DNA of 64,000 nt from Phaeovulum molybdatiresistens. GTDB lineage: Bacteria > Pseudomonadota > Alphaproteobacteria > Rhodobacterales > Rhodobacteraceae. The stretch lies in NCBI RefSeq assembly GCF_023544865.1, contig NZ_JAMJFX010000017.1, positions 1 through 64,000 on the forward strand, written 5' to 3'. Below, one piece after another: positions 26,532 to 36,133 of this stretch. How positions within the stretch are numbered: the first letter of the stretch is position 1; each line of letters opens with the position of its first letter. The notes beneath the pieces were generated by a model. It was not told the origin of the DNA. It did no database searches and worked only from the letters and a program-made list of their open reading frames with translations. Both the position numbers and the translations under genes were made by a program.

Positions 26532-28235
26532 TCACTTGATGCGATACCAGTCCGAGGCGTTCCACAGTTCGGAATCCCAGGTGTTCAGCACCACCCCGCC
26601 CAGCGTGTTGGCATGCGCCGACAGACGCCCGCGATCAACCAGCGGCACGACGACATAGCTGTCCTTGGTCAGCATGTCGTTCAGCGTCTTGGCAATCTCG
26701 GCGCGCTTGTCCATCTCGCGGGTTCTGACCAGTTCGGCCACCAGCGCGTCATAGGCCGGGTCGCAGAAGCGGTTGACGTTTTCGCCCTGCCACTGGGTTT
26801 CCGGGCGCGGCGCCTTTTCGCAGGTATATTGCGCCAGGTAGGGTTCGGGATCGGTGCCGTCGAAGTTGTTGGCATACATCTCGACATCGGCATAGAATTT
26901 CTGGAACGTGTCGGGGCTGCCCGCGTCGCCGCCGAAGAAGACCGAAGGATCGACGGTCTTCAGTTCAACCTCGACGCCGATATCGTTCCACCACTGCTTG
27001 ATGATCGACTGGAAATCCTGCCGGATCGCATTGACCGAGGTCTGATACAGCAGGGCCAGCTTGCGCCCGTCCTTGTCGCGCACACCATCGCCATCGCTGT
27101 CGGTCCAGCCCGCTTCCTCCAGCAGCGCCTTGGCGCCTTCCACATCCTGGGTCAGACAGTCGGTATTGTCAGATGCGAAGAATTCCGGCGCCGGCACCAG
27201 GTTGCAGGTGGCGCGCCCGGCATTGCCATAACCGATTTCCACCAGGATCTGCCGGTCGATCGCCATCGACAGCGCCTTGCGCACGCGGATGTCGGACAGG
27301 ATCGGATGGGGATGTTTCGCGGTGGCCCGTTCCCCTTCGGGCAGTTCGGGCGAGGGATCGGTCATGTTCATCTCGATCCGCTCGACCAGCGTGCCAAAGG
27401 CATTGACGAATTTGCCGGTGCCGCCCTGTTCCATCTGCGCCTGAATCTCCGGCGCGATCTGGGTGTTCCAGGCATAGTCGAATTCGCCGGTTTCCATCAC
27501 CGCGCGCGCCGCCGCCGTGGCATCGCCCCCGCCCTTGACCAGCGCGGTCGCAAAGGCCGGCTTGGCCGGGTCGCGATAGTTCGGGTTGGCCTCCAGCATG
27601 ACGGTGTCATTGGTACGGAATTCGGTCACCCGGAAGGGGCCGGTGCCGATCGGCTTGAAGTTCTGATCCGTGCAGCTGGACGCCGCCGGGCCAAGGCAAT
27701 TCTGGAATTGCGCCTTTTGCAGGATGGGCGAGGTGGCGCCCACGAAGGCGGTAAAGGGGTTGGGCTTGGCGTCCTTGTAGGTGATCTTGACGGTCAGATC
27801 GTCTACGGCCTCGACCTTTTCGATGCCCTCATAGCGCGCCAGCTGCGCGCAGCCGCCTTCGGGATGCATGCAATATTCGGCGGTGAACACCGCGTCATGG
27901 GCGGTAAAGGGGCTGCCGTCGGACCACAGCAGGCCGGGGATCAGCTTCCAGGTGATCGACTTCATGTCCTCGGCAATGCCGCCGTTTTCCAGGGACGGGA
28001 TTTCGGTCACCAGGCGCGGGATCACCTCGCCCTTTTCGTTGAAGCCGGCCAGCGGTTCCAGCACCAGGCTGCCCACCTCGACATCCTTCGTCCCCGAGGA
28101 CAGATAGGCGTTCATCGTGGATACGGCCTGGGAATAAAGGATGCGCACCTCGCCATCGCTGCCGCGTTCGGCAAGGGCCGCGGGGGCAAAGGCCAGGCTT
28201 GCGGCCGCGCCCATCAGGGCGGTTTTCAGTTTCAT
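26532..28235 (-). CDS. Peptide ABC transporter substrate-binding protein
   Basis: 567 residues. The signal peptide is MKLKTALMGAAASLAFAPAALA. The rest is a cluster C (SBP_bac_5) binding protein with LVLEPLAGFNEKGEVIPRL, WKLIPGLLWSDGSPFTAHDAVFT and PIGTGPFRVTEFRTNDTVMLEANPNY. Four cysteines (for example CMHPEGGC and CLGPAASSC) suggest disulfides. Size and motifs fit di-/oligopeptide or related substrate binding; the specific ligand is unclear. The start lies one base beyond the oppF stop, and its ribosome site (AAGGAG) is inside the last oppF codons. Confidence 0.92.
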   Translation of the reverse strand: MKLKTALMGAAASLAFAPAALAERGSDGEVRILYSQAVSTMNAYLSSGTKDVEVGSLVLEPLAGFNEKGEVIPRLVTEIPSLENGGIAEDMKSITWKLIPGLLWSDGSPFTAHDAVFTAEYCMHPEGGCAQLARYEGIEKVEAVDDLTVKITYKDAKPNPFTAFVGATSPILQKAQFQNCLGPAASSCTDQNFKPIGTGPFRVTEFRTNDTVMLEANPNYRDPAKPAFATALVKGGGDATAAARAVMETGEFDYAWNTQIAPEIQAQMEQGGTGKFVNAFGTLVERIEMNMTDPSPELPEGERATAKHPHPILSDIRVRKALSMAIDRQILVEIGYGNAGRATCNLVPAPEFFASDNTDCLTQDVEGAKALLEEAGWTDSDGDGVRDKDGRKLALLYQTSVNAIRQDFQSIIKQWWNDIGVEVELKTVDPSVFFGGDAGSPDTFQKFYADVEMYANNFDGTDPEPYLAQYTCEKAPRPETQWQGENVNRFCDPAYDALVAELVRTREMDKRAEIAKTLNDMLTKDSYVVVPLVDRGRLSAHANTLGGVVLNTWDSELWNASDWYRIK

Positions 28236-28236
28236 G

Positions 28237-29340
28237 TCATTCTCCTTGTTGGATCGACGCAGCGTCTGTGCCGGGGCTGCCCCCGGCGGCCGCCGTTATG
28301 CCGGCGGTCTGGTTGTAAAGATGGCAGGCCACGAAGCGGCCCGGTTCCAGTTCGCGCAGATCGGGTTCGACCGTGCGGCAGACCGGCATCACCTTGGGGC
28401 AGCGGGTGCAGAAATTGCACCCCGGCGGCGGATTGGCGGGCGAGGGCACATCGCCCGTCAGGATGATCCGGCGGCGATGCGCCTCCAGCGCGGGGTCGGG
28501 TTCGGGCACGGCGGACAAAAGCGCCTGGGTATAGGGGTGCAGCGGCGCGCCATACAGCGCCTCACGCGGGGCCAGTTCGATGATCCGGCCCAGATACATC
28601 ACCGCCACCCGGTCCGCGATATGGCGCACCATCGACAGATCATGGCTGATGAACAGATAGGTCAGGCCCAGCCGGTCCTGCAATTCTTCCAGCAGGTTGA
28701 CCACCTGCGCCTGGATCGACACATCCAGCGCCGCGATCGGTTCGTCGCAGACGATGAACCGCGGGTTCAGCGCCAGCGCGCGGGCAATCCCGATGCGCTG
28801 GCGCTGGCCGCCGGAAAATTCATGCGGATAGCGGTTGGCGAAATCGCGGTTCAGGCCGACCTGGTCCATCAGCTCATAGATCCGGGCCAGCTTTTCGCCC
28901 CGCGTCAGGCGGGTGTGTTCCTCCAGCGGTTCGCCGATGATCGCGGCCACGGTCATGCGCGGGTTCAGGCTGGCCTGGGGATCCTGGAACACCATCTGCA
29001 TCGCCGGGCGCAACTTGCGCAGCCGGTCCGGGGACGCGGCCAGCACGTCTTCGCCATCCAGCCGCACCGATCCGGCGGTGGGTTCGTAAAGCCGCAGGAT
29101 CGCCCGCCCGCAGGTCGATTTCCCGCAGCCCGATTCCCCCACAAGGCCCAGCGTTTCGCCCTGCAGGATGTCGAAGGACACGTCATCGACCGCCTTCACA
29201 TCGCCCACGCGCCGGCGCAGCACGCCTGCGGTGATCGGGAAATACATCCGCAGGCCCCTGACCTCGATCAACGGCTTGCGCGCGGCTTCGGGCGCCGTGG
29301 CTTGGGGCGTCACGGCTTGGGGCAGCGCGGTATCAGCCAT
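28237..29340 (-). CDS. Peptide ABC transporter ATPase (OppF/DppF type)
   Basis: 367 residues from [10 protein letters not shown]; this ATG overlaps the preceding ATPase gene stop by 8 bp. It has Walker [11 protein letters not shown]-loop [17 protein letters not shown], signature [15 protein letters not shown] and Walker [13 protein letters not shown]. The C-terminal oligopeptide domain has four cysteines ([15 protein letters not shown]) typical of the OppF/DppF 4Fe-4S region. It is the second gene of the D-F-A-B-C ordered operon. Confidence 0.94.
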   Translation of the reverse strand: MADTALPQAVTPQATAPEAARKPLIEVRGLRMYFPITAGVLRRRVGDVKAVDDVSFDILQGETLGLVGESGCGKSTCGRAILRLYEPTAGSVRLDGEDVLAASPDRLRKLRPAMQMVFQDPQASLNPRMTVAAIIGEPLEEHTRLTRGEKLARIYELMDQVGLNRDFANRYPHEFSGGQRQRIGIARALALNPRFIVCDEPIAALDVSIQAQVVNLLEELQDRLGLTYLFISHDLSMVRHIADRVAVMYLGRIIELAPREALYGAPLHPYTQALLSAVPEPDPALEAHRRRIILTGDVPSPANPPPGCNFCTRCPKVMPVCRTVEPDLRELEPGRFVACHLYNQTAGITAAAGGSPGTDAASIQQGE

Positions 29341-30337
29341 CTTTCGGGGCATCCTTGTCGAAATCCCAAAAGCAGGCGGCGTCATGGCCGGGGCCTGCCG
29401 GGTAAAGCGGCGGGTTTTGCACGCAGCAGCGGGCAAAGGCCTGCGGGCAGCGGTTGGCAAAGGCGCAGGCCGCGGGGGCGGCGCGCAGGATCGGGGGCTG
29501 GCCTTCAATCACGCTAAGCTTTTCGGCCCGCGCGCCCCGCACCGAAGGAACGGTCTTCAAAAGCGCGCGCGTATAGGGGTGGCGGGGCCGGGTGAACAGG
29601 TCCTGCACCGGGGCCTGTTCGACGATCTGGCCGCCATACATCACCATCACCCGGTCCGCGATGCCCGCGATCACACCCAGATCATGGGTGATCCAGATGA
29701 TCGCCATGCCCAGCTTGTGGCGCAGATCGCGCACCAGTTCCAGGATCTGCGCCTGGATCGTCACATCCAGCGCCGTCGTGGGTTCATCGGCGATCAGCAC
29801 CTTGGGGTCGCAGGCCAGCGCGATCGCGATCATCACCCGTTGGCGCATGCCGCCGGAAAACTGATGCGGGTAATCCTTCAGCCGCCGCGCCGCATCGGGG
29901 ATGCCGACCAGATCCAGCAATTCCGCCGCCCGGACCTGCGCCTGCGCGCGCGTCAGGCCCATATGCGTCATCAGCGGCTCGCGCAGCTGATAGCCCACGG
30001 TGAACACCGGGTTGAGCGAGGTCATCGGGTCCTGAAAGATGAAACCGATGCCGGCGCCACGCACACCGCGCAGATGATCGGCGCCGCAGGTCAACAGATC
30101 GGCGCCGTCGAACAGAACCTGACCCGCGCGCACATCGGCGGGGGGGGATGGCAAAAGGCCGATCAGCGACATCATCGTGACCGACTTGCCCGACCCCGAT
30201 TCCCCCACCACGCCCAGCAATTCGCCGGGGCGCAGGTCAAAGCTGACGGAATTGACGGCATGAACCTCTCCGCCGCGGGTTCTGAAGACGGTCTTCAGCC
30301 CCCGGACAGACAGGACGGGCGCGACCCCATCCGGCAT
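29333..30337 (-). CDS. Peptide ABC transporter ATPase (OppD/DppD type)
   Basis: 334 residues from [14 protein letters not shown], where GGGAGAG lies upstream; an in-frame ATG 18 codons earlier falls in the AT-rich promoter patch and is less likely. It has Walker [11 protein letters not shown]-loop [18 protein letters not shown], signature [15 protein letters not shown] and Walker [12 protein letters not shown]. The C-terminal domain has four cysteines ([22 protein letters not shown]), two adjacent. First gene of the importer operon, divergent from the M20 amidohydrolase, hinting that imported peptides or acylated amino acids are its substrates (inferred). Confidence 0.93.
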   Translation of the reverse strand: MPDGVAPVLSVRGLKTVFRTRGGEVHAVNSVSFDLRPGELLGVVGESGSGKSVTMMSLIGLLPSPPADVRAGQVLFDGADLLTCGADHLRGVRGAGIGFIFQDPMTSLNPVFTVGYQLREPLMTHMGLTRAQAQVRAAELLDLVGIPDAARRLKDYPHQFSGGMRQRVMIAIALACDPKVLIADEPTTALDVTIQAQILELVRDLRHKLGMAIIWITHDLGVIAGIADRVMVMYGGQIVEQAPVQDLFTRPRHPYTRALLKTVPSVRGARAEKLSVIEGQPPILRAAPAACAFANRCPQAFARCCVQNPPLYPAGPGHDAACFWDFDKDAPKDG

Positions 30338-30733
30338 AAAACTCTCCCAGTAGTTTGTTTTATATAGTCTTTTTATTGTGGCCGTCTGCATGCCGGTATC
30401 CGGGCGACCTTGATCGATCCAGTGTCAGAGATTTTTTTCAATCGCGCAAGAATGTTTGTGTTAACGCTCTCGGTGACGTGGCGATGGGCGGAATGACGAA
30501 GGTTTCGGGCGATGTGCCGGTGCCAGATGCGCGAATCCTGCGGCTTTGCCGCAGCGGTCGGGCGGGGTGGCGGATGGCGGGGGCGGGGCCCCGGGGCAAA
30601 GGCCCGGGGGAATCACCCACCGCCAGCGCGGCGCCCGCCGCGCGGGGCCTTGCGGCGGGGCGGGCTTTGTAACAGGCTGACCGCAGGGGCGCGACCGACG
30701 CCCGCCAGAACCACCCGACAGGAGAGAGTGACG
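30338..30733. other. Divergent promoter region, peptide importer / M20 hydrolase
   Basis: The first 60 bases (30340-30385) are strikingly AT-rich for this genome (TTTTATATAGTCTTTTTATT) and should hold the importer promoter on the minus strand; TTTTTTCAA at 30430-30438 adds to this. The M20-proximal half is very GC-rich, with possible short hairpins (GGGGCCCC near 30584). AGGAGAGAG at 30719-30727 is the ribosome site of the hydrolase. No regulator gene is near. Confidence 0.4.
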
Positions 30734-31900
30734 ATGCCCGTCAAGAACCGCTTTGCCGAACTGCTGCCCGAAATCACCGCCTGGCGCCGGGATTTCCACG
30801 AACACCCCGAACTGTTGTTCGATGTCCACCGCACCGCCGACAAGGTGGCCGGGCTTTTGCGCAGCTTTGGCTGCGATGAGGTGGTCGAGGGGATCGGGCG
30901 CACCGGCGTTGTGGGCGTGATCCGGGGCCGCAGCGACACCAGGGGCCGGGTGATCGGCCTGCGCGCCGACATGGACGCGCTGCCCATCCATGAGGCGACG
31001 GGCCTGCCGCATGCCTCGAAAACGCCCGGGAAGATGCATGCCTGCGGCCATGACGGGCATACCGCGATGCTGCTGGGTGCGGCGAAATACCTGGCCGAGA
31101 CGCGCAATTTCGACGGCACCGCCGTGGTGATCTTCCAGCCCGCCGAAGAGGGCGGCGGCGGCGGGCGCGAAATGGTGGCGGATGGCCTGATGGACCGCTT
31201 CGGCGTGCAAGAGGTCTACGGCATGCACAACATGCCCGGCATCCCGGTGGGCCATTTCCACATCCGCGAAGGCGCGATGATGGCTGCGGCCGATCAGTTC
31301 GAGATCACCGTGACCGGCAAGGGCGGCCATGCGGCCAAGCCGCATGAATGTGTCGATACCACGCTGGTGGCCAGCCATATCGTGATCGCGCTGCAATCCA
31401 TCGCCAGCCGCAATGTCGACCCGCTGAAACAGGTGGTCGTGTCGGTCTGCACCTTCCGCACCGAAACCCAGGCGCATAACGTCATCCCCCAGACCGTGCT
31501 GCTGCGCGGCACCGTGCGGACCATGGACCCCGAAGTGCAGGATCACGTCGAGGGCCGGGTGAAGGCGATTGCCGAGGGCACGGCCCAGACCTTTGGCGCC
31601 GTGGCGGATGTGACCTATATGCGCGGCTATCCGGTGACGATGAACAGCCCCGAAAACACCCGCTTCGCCGCCGATGTGGCGCGCGCCGTTTCGGGCCAGG
31701 TCGACGAAAACACCGCGCCGCTGATGGGGGCCGAGGATTTCAGCTTCATGCTGAACGAACGCCCCGGGGCCTATATCTTTCTGGGCAATGGCGACACGGC
31801 CAGCGTGCATCACCCGGCCTATGATTTCGACGACAACGCCATCCCGTTCGGATCGTCCTGGTATGCCGGCATGGTCGAGGCACGGATGCCCGCGGCCTGA
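30734..31900 (+). CDS. M20 family amidohydrolase (aminoacylase/hippurate hydrolase type)
   Basis: 388 residues from MPVKNRFAELLPEIT with AGGAGAGAG upstream. The M20D signature appears as WRRDFHEHPELLFD, GLRADMDALPIHE (metal Asp) and HACGHDGHTAMLLGAAKYLA (metal Cys/His). The catalytic PAEEGGGGGREM, the lid HAAKPHECVDTTLVASHIV and the late metal His in SVHHPAYDFDDNAIPFG are also present. Family members cleave N-acyl amino acids, hippurate or related amides in the cytoplasm. Divergent placement from the peptide importer suggests a take-up-and-hydrolyse unit; the true substrate is not known. Confidence 0.93.
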   Translation: MPVKNRFAELLPEITAWRRDFHEHPELLFDVHRTADKVAGLLRSFGCDEVVEGIGRTGVVGVIRGRSDTRGRVIGLRADMDALPIHEATGLPHASKTPGKMHACGHDGHTAMLLGAAKYLAETRNFDGTAVVIFQPAEEGGGGGREMVADGLMDRFGVQEVYGMHNMPGIPVGHFHIREGAMMAAADQFEITVTGKGGHAAKPHECVDTTLVASHIVIALQSIASRNVDPLKQVVVSVCTFRTETQAHNVIPQTVLLRGTVRTMDPEVQDHVEGRVKAIAEGTAQTFGAVADVTYMRGYPVTMNSPENTRFAADVARAVSGQVDENTAPLMGAEDFSFMLNERPGAYIFLGNGDTASVHHPAYDFDDNAIPFGSSWYAGMVEARMPAA

Positions 31901-31981
31901 AGGGGCCTGCCGGGCCAAGCGTCACGCGGGGCAAGGGTGCGCGCCGGGGAACCGACGCGCATTCCGTTCAGGCGTATCGTG

Positions 31982-32389
31982 TCAGCGCAGCACCATCACC
32001 GAACAGGGCGCATGGCGCACGACCCGCGCCGCGGTCGATCCCATCAGGTAATCCTGCAGGCCGGGCCGGTGCGAGTCGATCACGATGCAGTCATTGCCAT
32101 TGGCGGACACCCAATCCAGGATCTCGGCGGCGGCATGGCCCTGGGTGATCGCGCCCACGCCATTGGCAAAGCCGGCGGCCAGCTGGTCCAGTTCGGCCTG
32201 AATGCTTTTGCGCAGGTCGCTGGAATAGCCCTCGGGCATGTAGCTGATGGCATAGCCGGGCACTTCCATCATCACGTGCAGCAGCGTCACCCGGGCATCG
32301 GGCGCGGCCAGCGCACGCGCCGCGGTCAGCGCGGCCTCGGGGCTGTGGCTGTCGTCAAGTGCGATCGGAACAAGGATATTTTTGTACAT
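31982..32389 (-). CDS. Universal stress protein, single UspA domain
   Basis: 135 residues from MYKNILVPIALDDSHS, preceded by AAGGAGG. It has a single UspA fold: the first strand ILVPIAL, HVMMEVPG after strand 2, and a C-terminal region DYLMGSTAARVVRHAPCSVMVLR. The glycine pattern is partly conserved (SHRPGLQDYLMGSTA), so ATP binding is probable. It lies between M20 (convergent) and moaA on the same strand, 79 bp after the latter. Confidence 0.9.
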   Translation of the reverse strand: MYKNILVPIALDDSHSPEAALTAARALAAPDARVTLLHVMMEVPGYAISYMPEGYSSDLRKSIQAELDQLAAGFANGVGAITQGHAAAEILDWVSANGNDCIVIDSHRPGLQDYLMGSTAARVVRHAPCSVMVLR

Positions 32390-32468
32390 GTCGGTCCTCC
32401 TTCGGGGGCAGTCTGCCGCATGCTGGCACATCCGCCTAGTGCAAATCCTTGATCGAGGTCAGGAAAGA

Positions 32469-33485
32469 TCAGCCGCCCGTATGGCTCATGTGGCGCGACA
32501 TCTGGCCTGCGACCTGCTGGCGCGAATAGTCGAAGTCATGGCCCTTGGGCTTGCGCGCGATGGCGGCCCGGATCGCGTCGATCAGGGCCGCATCATCGGC
32601 ACTGGCGCGCAGCGGTGCGCGCAGATCGGCCATGTCTTCCTGGCCCAGGCACATGAACAGCTCGCCCGTGCAGGTGACCCGCACCCGGTTGCAGCTTTCG
32701 CAGAAATTATGCGTCAGCGGCGTGATGAAGCCGATCCTCTGCCCCGTTTCCTCCAGCCGGACATAGCGGGCGGGGCCGCCGGTGCGGTCCGCCAGATCGG
32801 TCAGCGTAAAGCGTTCGGCCAGCCGCGCGCGCAGATCCTTCAGCGGCCAATACTGATCCAGCCGCATCTCCTCGCCCATCTCGCCCATCGGCATGACCTC
32901 GATGAAGGTCAGGTCATGGCCCTCGGCGCCGCACCAATCGACCAGGCGGAACAGCTCATCTTCGTTAAAGCCTTTCAGCGCGACCGCGTTGATCTTGACG
33001 CGCATCCCCGCCGCGGTGGCGGCGCGGATGCCATCCAGCACCTGCGGCAGCCTGCCCCAGCGGGTGATCTGGGCAAATTTTGCCTCATCCAGCGTATCAA
33101 GCGAGACGTTGATCCGGCGCACCCCGACCGCCGCCAGGTCGGCGGCAAAGCGGGTCAGCTGGCTGCCATTCGTGGTCAGCGTCAGTTCCGACAACGCGCC
33201 CGTATCCAGATGCCGCGCGATGCGGCGGAAAAAGGTCATGATGTCCTTGCGCACCAGCGGTTCCCCGCCGGTGATGCGCAGCTTCTTCACCCCCAGCCCG
33301 ATGAAGGCGCTGCACAGGCGGTCAAGTTCCTCCAGCGTGAGAAGGTCTTTTTTCGGCAGGAACTGCATGTGTTCGGCCATGCAATAGGTGCAGCGGAAAT
33401 CGCAGCGATCGGTGACCGACACCCGCAGATAGGTGATCGGACGCGCGAAGGGATCGATAAGCGGGGCGGCGGTGGTCTGTATCAT
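32469..33485 (-). CDS. moaA: GTP 3',8-cyclase MoaA
   Basis: 338 residues. This radical SAM enzyme of molybdenum cofactor synthesis has the N-terminal CxxxCxxC cluster at Cys28, Cys32 and Cys35 ([11 protein letters not shown]), GGEPL, and the second cluster region [23 protein letters not shown]. The C-terminus ends HMSHTGG; the terminal GG pair is required in MoaA. It converts GTP to 3',8-cyclo-dihydro-GTP. No other moa gene is adjacent. It is divergent from the lipoprotein gene and followed by usp. Confidence 0.96.
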   Translation of the reverse strand: MIQTTAAPLIDPFARPITYLRVSVTDRCDFRCTYCMAEHMQFLPKKDLLTLEELDRLCSAFIGLGVKKLRITGGEPLVRKDIMTFFRRIARHLDTGALSELTLTTNGSQLTRFAADLAAVGVRRINVSLDTLDEAKFAQITRWGRLPQVLDGIRAATAAGMRVKINAVALKGFNEDELFRLVDWCGAEGHDLTFIEVMPMGEMGEEMRLDQYWPLKDLRARLAERFTLTDLADRTGGPARYVRLEETGQRIGFITPLTHNFCESCNRVRVTCTGELFMCLGQEDMADLRAPLRASADDAALIDAIRAAIARKPKGHDFDYSRQQVAGQMSRHMSHTGG

Positions 33486-33631
33486 GCCGACAAGTTAGGT
33501 CTGCGGGGGCCGCACAGCAAGGGTGAAACCGCCGGGGGGGACCCCGCGCGATTGCCCGTGCCGGGCAAAGCGGGTAGCCTTTTGGCAAGGCCGCGAAGCG
33601 AAGGGGCCGCGCAAGGAAAGGGATGCCAGTC

Positions 33632-34120
33632 ATGACCAAAGCCACCGTTGCCGGCGCGCTTGGGGCGCTGATCCTGCTGTCGGGCTGCGCGCAGGGGCCG
33701 CTATCGGGGCTGCGCTCGGCCGATCCGGTGACGCCCGCCGCCGCACTGCCCGAGGCGCCGCCGCCTGCGCCGATCCCGAAACCCGCCGCCCGCACGGTTG
33801 AGGAGTTTGACGCCACCACCGCCGCGCAGCGCGCGACCGCCGCCGCCAAGCCCGCCCCGGGGGCCGAAACGCGGCTGGGCACGACGGTGGCAAGCCTGGG
33901 TAACCCCGCCGAACCGGGCTTCTGGCTGCGCACGCCGCTTGCGCGCGCCGAGGCGCCGGGCCGGATCGAACATCCCGCAACCGGCGCCTCGGCGCAGGTC
34001 ACGTTGCTGCCGATGCCGGGGGCGGCGGCGGGCGCGGGCAGCCAGATTTCCCTTCCCGCGCTGCGGCTTCTGGGCCTGCCGCTGACGGCGTTGCCCGAAC
34101 TGGTGGTCTACGCGCGCTAG
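33632..34120 (+). CDS. Small lipoprotein, often labelled D-galactarate dehydratase in Rhodobacterales
   Basis: 162 residues from MTKATVAGAL; an ATG three codons upstream lies inside the ribosome-site region. A lipobox (LLSGC, Cys near 20) suggests a lipidated exported protein. The remainder is Pro/Ala-rich, then RTVEEFDATTAAQRATAAAKP and the conserved end RLGTTVASLGNPAEPGFWLRTPL...SLPALRLLGLPLTALPELVVYAR. Close relatives in this order are commonly named D-galactarate dehydratase, but no dehydratase motif is visible and the name should not be believed. Function unknown. Confidence 0.8.
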   Translation: MTKATVAGALGALILLSGCAQGPLSGLRSADPVTPAAALPEAPPPAPIPKPAARTVEEFDATTAAQRATAAAKPAPGAETRLGTTVASLGNPAEPGFWLRTPLARAEAPGRIEHPATGASAQVTLLPMPGAAAGAGSQISLPALRLLGLPLTALPELVVYAR

Positions 34121-34147
34121 GCGGCGGGGCCGGGCAGGGGCTGCGGA

Positions 34148-34927
34148 TCAGGCGTCCAGATCTATCCAGACCGGAACGTGGTCGGACGGCTTGTCGCCCG
34201 CGCGCACCTCGCGGTCGATGCCCACGTCGCGCAACAGATCGGCCGCCTGGGGCGACAGCAGCAGATGGTCGATGCGGATGCCGTTGTTGCGCTGCCAGGC
34301 ACCGGCCTGATAATCCCAGAAACTGTAATGCCCCGGCCCTTGCACCCGCGCGCGGAAGGCATCGGTGAAGCCAAGGTTCAGGATGCGCCGGAAGGCGGCC
34401 CGGCTTTGCGGCAGCGCCAGCGCATCTTCGCGCCAGGCCTCGGGTTTTGCGGCATCCTCATCCTGGGGAATGATGTTGTAATCGCCCGCCAGCACCACCG
34501 GATCTTCGCTGGCCAAAAGGGCCGTGGCATGGGCGTGCATCCGGTCCATCCAGGCTAGTTTATAGTCATATTTCGGCCCCGGCGCGGGGTTGCCATTGGG
34601 CAGATACAGCCCCGCCACGCGGATCGCGCGGCTTCCGATCACCGTGGCCTCGATCCAGCGGGCTTGCTCGTCAGTGTCATCACCGGGCAGGCCACGGGTC
34701 ACATCCTCCAGCGGCAGGCGCGACAGGATCGCCACGCCGTTGAAACTTTTCTGACCGTGGGTTTCCACGCGATAGCCCATGTCTTCAAAAATCTCGCGCG
34801 GGAAAGCCGCGTCCACCGACTTGATCTCCTGCAGCAGGGCGACATCGGGGCGGGCCTCGGCCAGCCAGGCGGGCAGGGCCTCAAGGCGTGCCTTGATCCC
34901 GTTGATGTTGAAGGTGGCGATTTTCAT
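34148..34927 (-). CDS. xthA: Exodeoxyribonuclease III
   Basis: 259 residues from MKIATFNINGIKARLEALP, with AGGGAG upstream. It has the complete AP-endonuclease/exonuclease III set: Asn7, Glu34 (LLQEIKS), LYLPNG, the GDYNI motif with Asp, and the terminal SDHVPV with His250. It repairs abasic sites and acts as a 3' exonuclease/phosphatase. It lies 28 bp after an unknown gene, which itself follows erpA, on the same strand. Length is normal. Confidence 0.95.
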   Translation of the reverse strand: MKIATFNINGIKARLEALPAWLAEARPDVALLQEIKSVDAAFPREIFEDMGYRVETHGQKSFNGVAILSRLPLEDVTRGLPGDDTDEQARWIEATVIGSRAIRVAGLYLPNGNPAPGPKYDYKLAWMDRMHAHATALLASEDPVVLAGDYNIIPQDEDAAKPEAWREDALALPQSRAAFRRILNLGFTDAFRARVQGPGHYSFWDYQAGAWQRNNGIRIDHLLLSPQAADLLRDVGIDREVRAGDKPSDHVPVWIDLDA

Positions 34928-34955
34928 GCGGCTCTCCCTGCGGCGTGGGGCCTTT

Positions 34956-35672
34956 CTAGGCCGCAGCGTAGGCCTTGCCAAGCGTGCCCGCCCGCAACCA
35001 CAGCGCATCAATCGCCGCCAGCGCCCGGGCGTCGAAGCGATCGGCCTGTTCCCAATAACGCCCCGAGGGCACGACATAGCCCAGCCCCGCCTCGGCCTGC
35101 AGGGCCTGCGCGGCGGCCTGCGCATCATGGGGGGCGGGCGCATCGGGCAGGGTGGCGGGGGTCGCGCGCGGCAGCAGCAGGCGGCTGGGCGCGGGCGACA
35201 GGTTCACCACCGCCGCGCCCTGCCGCGCCCCCAGCACCCGAAGCCGCGCCGATTTCGCCTCAAGGCTTTGCAGCGTGACATCGCGGCGCAGCGGGTCCGG
35301 CGTGCCGGTGCCATAGAAATGCGTGGCCCCGGTTACCGGATAGGTCATGTTGCAGCCGAAAAACGCGATGCGGCGCGGGCGATATTCGTGCAGCGCCCAA
35401 TAGGCGGCGGTAAAGGCCATTGTTGCCCCGGCATAGACAAAGCCGCCAAAGGCATTCTGCGCGGGCACGAATCCCGCCTCGGTCACGATGCGACCGCCGG
35501 GGGCAGGGGGCATCCGGTCGGCGGGAAAATCCCAAGGGTGGATCAGCACATCCCAATCGGGGCGCACGCGCCAGGCATTGTTGATCGCCACGATCACGTC
35601 AAAGGCCGCGCGGTTCCATGCGCGCGCGGCCACCACCTCGGGCCCCGAGCCCAGGATCAGGATGCTTGTCAT
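34956..35672 (-). CDS. Unknown protein, possible Rossmann-like nucleotide/glycan enzyme
   Basis: 238 residues. The N-terminal strand ILILGSGPEVVAARAW resembles nucleotide-binding folds of sialyltransferase-like and Mpt/GT-type enzymes, then VIVAINNAWRVRPDWDVLIHPWDFP, YAGATMAFTAAYWALHEYRPRRIAFFGCNMTY and THFYGTGTPDPLRRDV. These conserved-looking blocks and the NATP/glycan-like first strand are suggestive only. No signal peptide is seen. The family recurs in Rhodobacterales without a known function. It sits between erpA and xthA in one probable operon. Confidence 0.75.
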   Translation of the reverse strand: MTSILILGSGPEVVAARAWNRAAFDVIVAINNAWRVRPDWDVLIHPWDFPADRMPPAPGGRIVTEAGFVPAQNAFGGFVYAGATMAFTAAYWALHEYRPRRIAFFGCNMTYPVTGATHFYGTGTPDPLRRDVTLQSLEAKSARLRVLGARQGAAVVNLSPAPSRLLLPRATPATLPDAPAPHDAQAAAQALQAEAGLGYVVPSGRYWEQADRFDARALAAIDALWLRAGTLGKAYAAA

Positions 35673-35726
35673 GATTGTCCCCCGTTTTTTGCGAAACTAG
35701 CCCGCATGGGCCGGGGGACCAGCCCG

Positions 35727-36059
35727 TCACATCGAAAAAGAAATCCCGCAGCCGCAGGAAGACGTGGCATTGGGGTTCTGCACCACAAAGCGCGCGCCGA
35801 TCAGCTCATCGGTGAAATCGATCACCGCGTTTTCCAGAAACGGCAGCGACACCGGGTCGATCAGCACCCGTTCCCCGCCGCCTTCCAGCACCAGATCGTC
35901 TTCGGCCGGGGTGTCCTCCAGCTTCAGGTCATATTGGAACCCCGAACACCCGCCGCCTTCCACCGCGACGCGCAGCGCCCGCGGGTTGGCCGCGCCGGCA
36001 TTGATCTCGGCCAGCCGGGCAAAGGCACGGGGCGTCACTTTCGGGGGAATGTTCAGCAT
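35727..36059 (-). CDS. erpA: A-type iron-sulfur cluster assembly protein (ErpA/IscA-like)
   Basis: 110 residues of the HesB/IscA family with the three cluster-binding cysteines Cys38 (GGGCSGFQY), Cys102 and Cys104 (SSCGCGISF). The first block is VTPRAFARLAEI, then LRVAVEGGGCSGFQYDLKLED. A-type carriers hand 4Fe-4S clusters to apoproteins. It is divergent from dgt over 74 bp and followed by the unknown gene and xthA. It is isolated from any isc/suf operon, which favours ErpA over SufA; the exact subtype is not proven. Confidence 0.88.
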   Translation of the reverse strand: MLNIPPKVTPRAFARLAEINAGAANPRALRVAVEGGGCSGFQYDLKLEDTPAEDDLVLEGGGERVLIDPVSLPFLENAVIDFTDELIGARFVVQNPNATSSCGCGISFSM

Positions 36060-36133
36060 CTTCGCACCTGTTCTTTACTTCTTGCTGCGATATAGGATGG
36101 CGCAAAAGACGCGACAAGACGAGGGGCCGGATC

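Noticed and set aside
25704-28466. 920-codon plus-strand frame opposite oppB and the binding protein
   Set aside because: Antisense of two clear genes with motifs on the minus strand; composition is His/Arg/Gln-rich.
33632-34120. Name D-galactarate dehydratase for the lipoprotein
   Set aside because: A lipobox and Pro/Ala linker are present but no dehydratase motif or length; the name is a propagated label.
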